Translations under genes and position numbers: made by a program
Shown here: piece after piece, positions 23,122 to 32,940 of the stretch
How the letters are laid out: every line of letters starts with the position of its first letter
How positions within the stretch are numbered: position 1 is the stretch's first letter
Notes under the pieces: generated by a model
Told to the model about the DNA's origin: nothing
The model's input: the letters and a program-made list of their open reading frames with translations, nothing else
Database searches by the model: none
NCBI RefSeq assembly: GCF_950295315.1
Contig: NC_080181.1
Coordinates: 1,175,526-1,239,525, forward strand
Source: Erinaceus europaeus
Lineage: Eukaryota > Chordata > Mammalia > Eulipotyphla > Erinaceidae
Length of the DNA stretch: 64,000 bases
Direction of reading: 5' to 3'

Positions 23122-24096
23122 GTGAGAGAGCCCCCAGCCACCGTGTGGGAGGGGTCTTTCTTCACTCACACTCGTCCCCCTGAGCATGGGCTCCTGGGGC
23201 CAAAATGCAGGCCCACATACTACTGGAGTCCCAGCCCCCACCCTGTGGCCATGCCTTCTGGGGGCCCCACCCCAGCGTACAGCCTCTGTCATCTGCCCAG
23301 CCCACAGCTCTCCCCTGACTTTCAAAGGGGCTCTGGGCCGCAGCAGGGACATCCCGCACCACGCACCCCCACCACGTCTTCCCAGAGGCAGCGCACTCTG
23401 CCATTGGTGAGAGCCATGGGGTATATCACAGCTCTGTGTATTGTGAGAACTGAAAGCAATAACTTTGGTTATTCTTGTGGTGAAATAGAAAACAGCCGTG
23501 AGTCCTACGCCATGTCAGGGGCTGGGTGGTGGCACACCTGGTCGAGCGTACATGTTATAATGTGCAGGGGACCTGGGTTCAAGCCCCCAGCCCCCACCTG
23601 TGGGGGGAAAGCTTTGCCAATGATGAAGTGGTGTTGCAGGTGCCTCTCTTTCTCTCTCTTTATTTCCCCCTTCCTCTCAGTTTCTGGCTCTATCCAATAA
23701 ATAAATAAAGATAATACAAAAATAAAAAAGAAGAGCTGTCTCTAAAGTGACAGTCTGCCCTCCCACCGTAGTGCTCGGTACGCACCCCTGGGGCAGAAAG
23801 GGACCCTGGTCCCCACAGCAGGCAAACTCCAGGGGCCAATGTGTCGCTGTCCTCTGCCCCCCGTCTTACCTGCCAGGCGGCCCCCCTGTTATTACTCCAG
23901 AGTCTGGTCTGAAGGCCTAGATTCTCAGTGCGATGGCTTCCTTTCCTGCTTAGTCCCCTACTGTGGATGGAGAAAACAAGGTCCACCCTGTGTAAGGTGG
24001 TGGTGGTTCAGATCATCAGGGGTGTCTTTTGGGAGCCCACGGGGGGGGGGGGGCGGGGGAGCAAGCCCCTGACTCTTCCTGTTCTCTTGTGAGTAG
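23122..24096 (+). other. FAT3: FAT3 intron (0.98 kb)
   Basis: Starts GTGAGA and ends GTGAGTAG, phase 0. It holds one SINE (23519-23735) and a G-rich run at 24041-24053. The rest is GC-rich unique sequence with no coding signature. The bases just before the acceptor, TCTTGTGAGTAG, include a perfect donor-like GTGAGT. Confidence 0.9.
23519..23735 (+). repeat. tRNA-derived SINE, short form
   Basis: Head 'gggctgggtggtggcacacc', B box GGTTCAAGCCCCC, 'gggggaaagctttgccaatg', a CT-rich middle, 'ggctctatccaataaataaa' and an A-rich tail. Confidence 0.85.
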
Positions 24097-24307
24097 ATCA
24101 AGGCAGTGGACAACGGACGCCCACAGAAGTCCTCCACGGCCCGCCTCCACATCGAGTGGATCAAGAAGCCGACCCCCTCACCTGTCCCACTGACATTTGA
24201 CGAGCCTTTTTATAACTTCACCGTCATGGAAAGTGACAAAGTCACCGAGATTGTGGGTGTGGTGTCCGTGCAGCCAGCCAGCACGCCCCTGTGGTTTGAC
24301 ATCGTTG
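24097..24307 (+). CDS. FAT3: FAT3 coding exon, phase 0-1
   Basis: Seventy codons plus one base. The exon completes the EC repeat begun in the previous exon ([20 protein letters not shown]). It then passes through a non-canonical linker, [15 protein letters not shown], which has none of the DxNDN calcium ligands. Next it starts another repeat ([13 protein letters not shown], an NFT glycosylation sequon, [17 protein letters not shown]). The acceptor is GTGAGTAG|ATC and the donor GTT-G|GTAAGC. The following exon supplies GG to complete a Gly codon. The residues fit FAT3 throughout. Confidence 0.95.
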
Positions 24308-24670
24308 GTAAGCTCAGGCCCCGAGTGTGGAATAAGCCCGGTAAGGGTGGGTTGTGTGCAGCGTGAGCAGAACAAACCTAATGGTGACGATGAGTGCTGC
24401 TGACACAGGAGCCAGTAAAGGAGTGTGGGCCTGCGCTGGGGTCGCTCTGCAGCTAAGCTGCACAGAGTGTTGTCTGGCCAGGTCTCCACGGCACGTTTTT
24501 ATTGCACTCTGAGTGTCTCTGTGTGTCATTTAAATTCTGTTGTCACATTTGGCTAATATGTCTAAATGTATTGATGGTACTAGACTTGCTATCCTTCATT
24601 TCTCTCTTACTTTACCTTTTTTCTGCATTCTGTTCTTTTTTTTTTCTGCTTCCGACTGCCCTGCTTCAAG

Positions 24671-24739
24671 GCGGCAAGCATGCTCGAGAGATGTTCTATA
24701 TTCTACAGACAGCTTGTGGGCAGAACTGTTCAACAGAAG
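24671..24739 (+). other. Possible in-frame cassette exon (speculative)
   Basis: A strong pyrimidine tract (about 24597-24668, with a run of ten T) ends TGCTTCAAG|GCGGC. A 69-bp segment follows that stays open in the frame required by this phase-1 intron and ends GAAG|GTACCC. If spliced it would add 23 residues (..GKHAREMFYILQ..CGQNCSTEG) between FDIVG and GNFDSS. The donor is weak after +2. I know of no such insert in FAT3, and chance openness over 22 codons is common. Confidence 0.15.
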
Positions 24740-27101
24740 GTACCCTCAGTGCAAACACATTTGCTAAAATACAGCTATCCAATCTGCCGTTGACGGTTTT
24801 TCTAAGCAAATTAAATTCCGTCTTTCATAACTGCTGTGACAGGCTGAAGTGCAGCCCAGATTCTGTGCATGCCTCTGCCTCTACAGCAGTTGCCTTCAGA
24901 GCCCTTGTTTGGGGTGGATGGGAACTGGAAAGGGAAGGGGATTGGTTTTGATTTTTTTTCTTTGCTTTTGAGGTATGTGGTCTTTTTGTTGTTTTGTTTT
25001 TATCTTTTCATAGGTTATTTTATTTAAATGGGCCTTTTCCAATGGGGAAAAAAAAAAAGCACAAGACATGCCCCAGTCCCTCAGTTTTGCACTCACAGGC
25101 CAGCAGGCCCCACAGACAAGCCCGGGAGGCCTTCCTCCCTGGGAAGGGCATGCCCAGTGGAGGGAGCAGCCAGGAGCTGGCAGTGCAGAGCCAGGGAGCC
25201 AACCTCTCAGTCCCTTGAAAGAATTCAAGCAGGCACCGCAGGCTGCCGGAGGACAGGGCAGAGCAGGGCCAGTGCCTTCCACAAAGCAGTGCTGGCGCTG
25301 GGGTGGGAAGGAGCTGCCCAGCCTGGCTGAGCAGGCTGACTTCCCTGAGGAGCCATTTCCTGTGTCACTGCCTGGGTAGGATACAGGGATGCCCTGCTCC
25401 CCTAGGAGCAGTAGCCTACATCTATTTAATGCAGTAACCTCCAGTGAGCCTTCTCTGGTAGAGGCTCATCTAAACTCCCCAGTGGGGAAGGGCCAGTCTC
25501 TAACACATTCATCTTTCTTTTGAGACCGTGAGGTGTCTGCTTCCCTGAGTGAGCATGAAGCATGCTGTCTCAGGAGTGCTTCCCTCTCTTCCAAGTTTTG
25601 ACTCGTCTCATCCCCACACCACACCTTTAGAGGGAGCCTCTTCTGGTCCAAGAGAGGCAGCTCAGGCTCTGTGGGTCCAGTTCTCTGCTCCGCTGTCTGC
25701 TGCACAAAGGTTCTCCCAGAGCAGCTCCTGTGGGCCATTTCCGTCCAGAGGCCACTGCCGCCCAGAGGCCACTGCCACCCAGCACCGCTCTCCGGTCTTC
25801 CTGTGTGCATTTCTAACCCTGGACCCTTGTGGAAGTTTGCCAGCTCTGACCCACCTGCAACCTCCATGAGAGCCTGCCCAGTCTGTGATCCTACATCACA
25901 GAACTCACTATCCATCTGCTGACATCGAGCTCTTCCCACAATCACGTGCTGGGCCGCGTGCCCAAGCAGAACTTGATCTCAGTTCTGTCCCCACATCTGC
26001 CAGACACATTCTGAAGTACCGGCTACTTTCACCCAGACAGGAAATATCTACCACAAGTGCTGGTCGCTTCCCCACCAGCACGCTCTCACATCCACCAAAA
26101 GTTCTTTCCGTCTAACAGCCATTTCTTTTCAATTTGATGACATCTTTGCTCTTCTCTGAAAAACTGTTGTCTTCATTATCATATTCAGATGTCTAATTCT
26201 CACTTTCAAGACGTCTAGCTTATTTATCTCAGCCATCCAAACTGCCTCCTGTGTTCCCTTCCGCCTCACCTCCACATCTGCCCTGGCCCAGCCCACACAG
26301 AGGAGAGGCTTGGTGACAGCAGACAGTGTCACATCCCTGAAGTGAGGGACTGACCCCACCTAGGGAAGCCCTCTCCTCAGGACTCTACAAGGGCTCCACG
26401 CAAAAGACCCACTGCCCCCGCTCATGGGAGGGTAGTCCCTGCACACAGAGGTGGTGTCCTTGCTCCCACTAAGCTGTGCTCTCTCCTTTGCGTGGCCCAG
26501 GTGGCCCCGATCTGATGAGTGCACAGAAACTGAGCAGGGAGCAAACCAGCCTGACCCCTGCACAAGATCCTCCGGCCACGTTCTTGTGCCCCCACAGAGA
26601 CCACGCCTTGCGCCTCGTCATGTCACTGGCCTCTTCCGGAGGCAGAACCCCACTTGTCACTAAGAGTGGCACACACCAGCAATCCACTTTGCTCATTTGA
26701 TGGGCATGGTGAGCCAATCTCCTAGCCTCTCTCTGGACATAGAGCAGAGCTGTTGAGCAGCTTTGCTGTAGACAGCACAGACCCAAGATTCCTCCACTTA
26801 CCTTAGCTTGAACACAGAGGACAAGGCTGCTCTCCTGTACTCCTCTGATACTGCCTGAGGGTGCCCCTTCAAGAAGGGCCTCCTTTCTGTGTTGCAGGCT
26901 CAGATGGCCGCTGTGACCTGGGCTTGTCACGAATGCCCACACTCAGGGCCCCTGGCCACTTCTGCCCAGAGATCACACAGTCCTCCTGACCCTCAGCTGG
27001 GAGTGCAGCCCCCTCTAGGGCTCAGGGTTGGAGCAGGTGGGCAGGCCCAGCCCTCTGGCAGCTTGGGTGGCAGCTCCATCCTAACACTGCGTGGCCATCT
27101 C

Positions 27102-27515
27102 TGATCTTATTGCGGGTTCAATAATCAGAGCCAGCCGATGAAGTCAACAGGGAAGATCTTTATTGATGCTAATGGGCCATAGAAAGAGCGCATGCTCTTA
27201 GAGAATTCTGGGCCCTGAGCAAAGGGACGGTCCGGCTTCTCTAGGGGCTGCAGGCCAAGAGCAGGAAGCTTATCGCAGAGCCGAGGCTGCAAGGTTAAGG
27301 GGTAGGACTTGGACCCACTGTTCAGGGTCTGGTTGCCTTAGTAACTGTTATGGTTACTTATTTATCTTTTCCTACATAGCTGTGTCTGGGAATGTTTAGC
27401 CTCAGCTAAGATACACCATTGGGGGAGGGAGGTTTGCCCTTCTCAAGGCCCCCTGTTATCTAGGGCTTCTCTTCTTCCTATAGTTTGCTTAGTTAATGCT
27501 TTCTTTGCCTGGACA
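27102..27515 (-). mobile_element. Probable solo LTR of an endogenous retrovirus
   Basis: On the minus strand the end of this block reads AATAAAGATCTTCCC (signal at 27159-27164), then about 30 bases on TTGAACCCGCAATAAGATCA, the layout of an LTR R/U5 end with a terminal CA at 27102. No gag, pol or env remains are visible, so it would be a recombined solo LTR. The upstream limit (about 27515) and a target-site duplication could not be fixed. It could also be another class of old repeat. Confidence 0.45.
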
Positions 27516-29579
27516 TTCTCTCTTCCACCTCAGTCTACCCTGCCAAGTGCATCTCTTCACCTCAGACGCACTCTGAGCCTCCCGAGAGAGACCACTGAGC
27601 AGCGTCTCCACACCTGCCAACACTGTGCACAGCCCACCCTCCTCTCCTGCCCTAAGTGACCCCAGACAGCCCCAGACAGGCTTCCCCACAGCAGCAGTGA
27701 AGCCAGACTGCACCTCTGAAGAGGTTTTAGGAAACAAAAAAGGCCAGGGTTCCAGGGCTCTGCATTCTAAGCGAAATTCTAGAAGGGCCATCCTTCCTCC
27801 CCACTGTCTCCTGGCTCAGGGTGTCTCCAGGCCTCAGTAAAAGCCCACCAGCCCTATCCTGCTTGCCTTCTTCCAAGGGAAACTGATTCATGACCAAAGT
27901 GCAGCAGTGTAAGTCAGGTGTTCCGCTGAAGTGAGTGGGCAGCTTGTGAGTGGCTCTGGGAAGCCACTGGGACTCAGCAGTTTGTGCCTAGAAGCTCCTC
28001 ACACAGTATCGCCCAGGGATCCTAGACTCAGTGGTGTTTTTACAGTGATACAGAGGAGCCCTGTGCAGGGAGGGGCCCTAAAGCTTCTCTGAGGGGAGAT
28101 GGTGTAGCCTGCCCTTCTGGGTCTCCTCCAGAGAGGTGGTCAGCTATCCCTCTCCTTCCAGAAAAGCAGCCCAGCCCCCCAGCCCCCTAGCTGCCAGCTC
28201 AGTGTCCCGTCTTGTCCCTCCCTCAGAGGTCTGTAGGGCATCCCAGCTGGCTGTGTTGAGCTGTAGTGTCCTGTGAAGCCCAGCACGCCTCCCTGCTCTC
28301 TGTTGGCTCTTTTCCACGCGTCTTGACTGGCAATGGCCCGAGACATTATCCCGATGTGAGTGGGCTGTGCTGTGGCCTGCTGATGGCCTGCTTTCTCCAT
28401 GTCTGCACTCACCCCTCTCAGCCCTGCTTGTCCAGTCCTATGTGACTTGCCCAGCTCCCCTGTGGCCAGCACTGCTGCCCCTGGCTTTGCACGTCGTGTT
28501 ACTGGCTCTGAGGAAGCACATCTGTTTTAAACAGAATGCTGCCAGTGAAGTGGACTCCTTCCATTTGACAGCCTCACTCCCCATGAATTGGGCATGGTTT
28601 CCTATGAAAGGAAGCCACCTTTGAGGTTAAAGCAGCCTGCACAATGAGTCCTGGGGGGGGGGGAGTGTGGAGTCATTTATGAGATGGGATGCCTAAGTGG
28701 CAGGTTACTACATCATGTGAAGGTTGATGCTGAACTGCTGGTCCAGAGTTTCTGTCCCTTGTCAGAGAGTCATGTGGAAGCTCGGGGAAGCTGTGCAGTG
28801 GCTTGCTGCACGTGAAGGAATCCACACTTGCCCAGCAGCAGATGCCCTGGAGCAGGTCCCTGAGGCTGAGCCCCGCCCTGGCTCCACCCCCACACCACAG
28901 GCTGCCTCCATCAGGGGGCCTACCCCCCTAGAGTGTAGACAGTGTGGGGGAGACACACAGGAGAGGCCTGAGCCACAGCCACCACAGTCACCAGCATGAC
29001 ATCTGATGTGAAAAACAGCCAGTCAGAAAGCACATGTGCACAGGGCAGACAGACCTCGAGTACAGAGTGTGCCCCAGCGCCCGCACTGGGTGTCCCGGAC
29101 TGCCCTCCAGGACTCCCCTGCACGGCCTGTAAAGGCAGCTTTGTTCCTCTTTGCATTGAGATCAACCAAATCTTACAACCCGCATGCCTTCACCTTCCAA
29201 GATGACTTGTATTGAAAATTTTCTCTCTTCTCACCCTGACCCTGCTCCCCAGAATTGTGGTCCTCAGATTTAAGCAAGTAAACTTCTTGTTTGGGGATCC
29301 ATCCTAAAGGCAAATTCAGGTCTGAAATAGTTAACACCTACCAGAATGACTTGGGAACCTGGGTCTCATCATCTTCCCTTTCCTGGAAGAGCCCACAGCC
29401 AAGTCTTGTCAGAACATACCACTTGATAGCAGCTGATTCAGACACTTGAATCAGCTCCCAGTCTCAGTCCCTGTGGTTAGCAACAGGGGATCCTCTCCAG
29501 GAGGCCTGGGGCCTGCCTGGCTGCCCTCTCACACCTGCACCCTCCCCTCCTCCTGCCCCTACAAAGATTTGCTTGGGAG

Positions 29580-30250
29580 TTAACTTTTAGTGTTCCTCAG
29601 CAAACCAACTTCAGGTATTAATTGGAAGATTGTTGCTTTTTAGATGAAAATTTTGAAGAATATGTCATCTCCCAGCAAGTCTCAGGCACCCCAATATCGC
29701 CAAAGCTTTCATTAAATGCGAAGGGCAGTTACTTCTCTTTAGCAATTGAATCATCGTAAGAGTACATGACAGCTGCAAGAATGAGTATTGGAAGTATATA
29801 TGACTAGAGTTTTCTTTAAGTGAGCCAGATTTTTTTAGTGTGAGTCCTTATGCCTCAGATTCTATGAATCCCAATAAAATTCTTCTTTCTCTTAACTCAT
29901 GTGCCCATTTGTAATTCTAGTTTAAAGACGTTGCACACAGTGCCACTCATTGATCAGAAAATGAAATGTAAAAAATGATGAACGTCAGGGAAGGCATTTA
30001 CAGAATTATGAAATTCTATAAATACATTACTCTACATGTTGCAGTTAAATCAAATGACTGTCCAAGAATAGAATTAATTAGCATCTTGATATTTCAGGCT
30101 CAGTAAATAGAACCCATGAACATATACGGACACTTAGTTAAAAATCATTTCAGCATTTATGCCGTCCTCTTCGGTCCTCCATAAAATTCTATTCGGGGAC
30201 AGTTGAGTACATTGTTCAGATGAGATTATGTGTGGTCTGGGTGGAAGTGA
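29580..30250. promoter_or_regulatory. Candidate conserved noncoding tract (tentative)
   Basis: About 670 bp of AT-rich, non-repetitive sequence in an otherwise GC-rich intron. It has several homeodomain-type cores: GGTATTAATTGG near 29617, CATTAAATGCG near 29712, AGAATTAATTAGCATC near 30070 and AGTTAAATCAAATG near 30045. It lies about 0.7 kb upstream of an exon and has no useful open frame. An enhancer role is inference only. Confidence 0.25.
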
Positions 30251-30958
30251 GGTCCTCAGATCTTCATAGTCGCTGATAAGTTGGTGTCATGGAAGCTGTC
30301 TCCCTCTGCAGCCATGTAGGCTTCATTGTGTAGCCCTCCTGTCCACTTTGCATCTGGAGCAGGACAGTAGTGCACACCGTCCAGAGGCCCACAGGCACAT
30401 TTGCACACACCCCAGTGTGGAGACAGAGAAGTTTCATTGTGAGGCTCAAGTCTTTTGCAATTGTTTTCTAGTCTTTCTGATTTTATCTCTGACATTTAAG
30501 TGAGGGAATCTGAACTCTGTGACCAAACGTTTGCCATCAATCCTGAGATAGATCTAAGGGTGTCTGCTCCTTCCTGTTGACAATAATTGGGCTATTTTTT
30601 ACTTAGACTCAGATCCTTTGGAAAAGCCAAGGAGCCTCAAATTCCTAGAACAAAAGCCACAAGGGTTGAAGGGTCTTTAGATTCTCCACATTTTATGCAG
30701 AGTTGAAGCTTCACTCCAACCCTGTGCTGCGGTTTCTCTTTAATACATCCTTTCTGTGCCATTTGTGATGCACTATAGAGGCTGAATTTTGAAGTATGGA
30801 TTAAGTTGGAAATACACAGGCCCATTTAAGGTATATGAAGCTGAGTCACTGGGATGCCTGACAAAGCACTTGTGTGGGAGAGGGCTCCTTTAGTCTGTGT
30901 GTTCAGTTCACCTGTGACCTTGCCATGTGCTAACATGTTGTTTTTGTGAAACTATCAG

Positions 30959-31098
30959 GGGGGAATTTTGACAGCTCTTTTGACGCAGAGAAGGGTGTTG
31001 GGACCATTGTCATCGCCAAGCCTTTGGATGCAGAGCAGAGGTCCATCTACAACATGACTGTGGAAGTCACCGATGGGACAAATATTGCTGCTACCCAG
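30959..31098 (+). CDS. FAT3: FAT3 coding exon, phase 1-0
   Basis: Two bases complete a Gly codon, then 46 codons. The exon carries the second half of the EC repeat begun at [42 protein letters not shown] (a PLDAE variant of the LDxE calcium motif and an NMT sequon) and [10 protein letters not shown]. The acceptor is GTGAAACTATCAG|GG, with a good T-rich tract (GTTGTTTTTGTG). The donor is CAG|GTAAGA. Both the sequence and the 140-bp size suit FAT3. Confidence 0.95.
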
Positions 31099-31272
31099 GT
31101 AAGATATCAAACCCCTCGGGAGGCCTGCTAGAGTCAGACTTCACACAGTTAGGAGACGTATCCGAGTCAGCTTTTATGGGAACATCTTACACTTGCAGAA
31201 AATGGTTGTTGGGGAGAAAGAACAGTCTAGAAAGGGGTTTTACCAGCTGTACTGTAAAACTTAGCTGCCTCT

Positions 31273-31600
31273 AAATAAATAAAATATTTTTTAAAAAAGG
31301 GGGTTGTCGGGCAGTAGCGCAGCAGGTTAAGCGCACGTGGCACGAAGCATAAGGACCGGCAAGGATCCCTGTTTGAGCCCCCGGCTCCCCACCTGCAAGG
31401 GAATTGCTTCCCAGGCGGTGAAGCAGGTCTGCAGGTGTCTGTCTTTCTCTAACCCTCTGTCTTCCCCTCCTTTCTCCATTTCTCTCGGTCCTATCCAACA
31501 ACGAAGACATCAATAACAACAACAATAATAACTACAACAACAATAAAAAAAAACAAGGGCAACAAAAGGGAATAAATAAATAAAATATTTAAAAAAAAAC
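31273..31600 (+). repeat. tRNA-derived SINE preceded by a tail fragment, with TSD
   Basis: A near-full copy starts at about 31300 (GTCGGGCAGTAGCGCAGCAGG, a B-box region mutated to TGTTTGAGCCC) and ends in AATAAATAAATAAAATATTT plus A's. The 15-bp duplication AACTTAGCTGCCTCT flanks it at 31258-31272 and 31601-31615. Between the left duplication and the SINE head lies AAATAAATAAAATATTTTTT plus A's, which matches the tail end of the same family. Confidence 0.9.
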
Positions 31601-32802
31601 AACTTAGCTGCCTCTGTCAGGAAACTGTGGTAGTTCCTGCATGGAGTGAAGTACACTTGCTTCCAGTCATTTATAGCTTTGTCTCTGTGACAAGTCAGCT
31701 TTTCTCATACCTACAAAGAAATGAACATGTTTATTGTCTAAATGAATGCACTGTGGCATCCTTTACATCCTCTTTTAAGTCACGGGAAGTTAATTAGAAA
31801 ATCATTGCGACCGAGACTCATTTACAAACTAGGACAAGCTGAGTTCTGTGCCAAGGTCATGAGGCCTTAAGGAAGGGCAGAAGCAGACAGGTGTCCTGGC
31901 TCCTGCCCCCACCCAGCCTCCCTGCCTGTGGAGTCCTGACCCATGGTAAAGTCCCCTGGCAGTGGAAGTGGGGCAGGGGATTGAAGCCACAAAAGCCTGT
32001 GCCCCTCCAGAGAGTTCACGGGTTTTATACAGGCAGTTGGGGTGAGGACAAGTCTGGCCTCTGCTAACTCATGTATAAGAAAGGGAGACCCTGACAAAAG
32101 ATAGTTTGTGAGAGGCTGGCATAGTGATGGGCCTCCCTGAGGGGCACTCACCCTGTATATGAGATGCCTGTGCTTTATTCTTTAGCGCCAGGGCCCAGCC
32201 CAGTAGTGGCTGAATGTTGTCACCAGGCCTGTCCTAGAGCTCTCTCTGTCTCCTTCCCCACTTCCCTCCCCTGCACCCAGGACACCAGAAGAAGGTGCCT
32301 TTCCTTCTGAGCCCCGGTGTGTCCTTAGGACACTTCTCCACGTGGTGTTTTTAGGTAGTTGGTGGGGAGCATTGCCAGCCAGCCTAAGCCGGGGCTGTCT
32401 TACCTAGAACATTATGTCGTTTCCCGTGGGGGCCAGTGCAGCTACTTCATGTGCTCATTGAGCCAGCTGTCTCAGTCTGAAACTGCTCTACAGTGTGGTG
32501 AGATTCTGTCCTTTGATGCTTTTTGGACTCATGGTTGGTGGGCTCTGAGGTTCCTTATAGCACATCTCTGTCTTGTCCCTGTTGGGGTGTGAAAGTGTAT
32601 GAGGATTCTAGCTCCTCCTCATGTCTTGGAGGGTGACCTGCGGACCTCAGCCATGTCTTGGCACACCAGCCCTTAGCTTCCTAGCAACGCTGGAAATACA
32701 TATTGGAGACAATATAAATAAAACAAGGAAATATACTCAATTCCATACTTTGCACCAGGGATTTAAAATAGCAGAATTAGGGTCATTCCATGTGCCCAGA
32801 AT

Positions 32803-32940
32803 GTGGGGGTGAGGGTAGATAGCATAATGTTTATACAAGCAGACTCTCGTGCCTGAGTCCCAGATTCAATCCCCCTGCACCACCATAAGCTAGGGCTGAT
32901 CGGTGCTCTGTTAAAAAAAGAAAAGAAAAGAAAAAAAAAA
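32803..32940 (+). repeat. Short tRNA-derived SINE, second family
   Basis: Reads 'gggtgagggtagatagcata', 'actctcgtgcctgagtccc', B-box-like AGATTCAATCCC, 'ctgcaccaccataagctagg' and 'gctgatcggtgctctg', with an A-rich tail. It shares these blocks with 52812-52935 and the reversed copy at 53064-53255. Confidence 0.75.

Larger units (their letters stand above)
24308..30958 (+). other. FAT3: FAT3 intron (6.65 kb)
   Basis: Phase-1 intron, GTAAGC..CTATCAG. It contains a possible cassette exon (24671-24739), a probable solo LTR (27102 to about 27515), a G run at 28652-28660 and an AT-rich non-repetitive tract (29580-30250). The parts 24740-27100 and 27520-29570 are GC-rich with chance open frames on both strands but no domain. 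Positions 30250-30958 hold nothing recognised. SINEs are oddly few here compared with the other introns. Confidence 0.85.

Noticed and set aside
22780..23700. A 306-codon frame continuing beyond the first FAT3 exon
   Set aside because: Only 22807-23121 is coding. The frame runs through a consensus donor (GTGAGA) into intron and a SINE.
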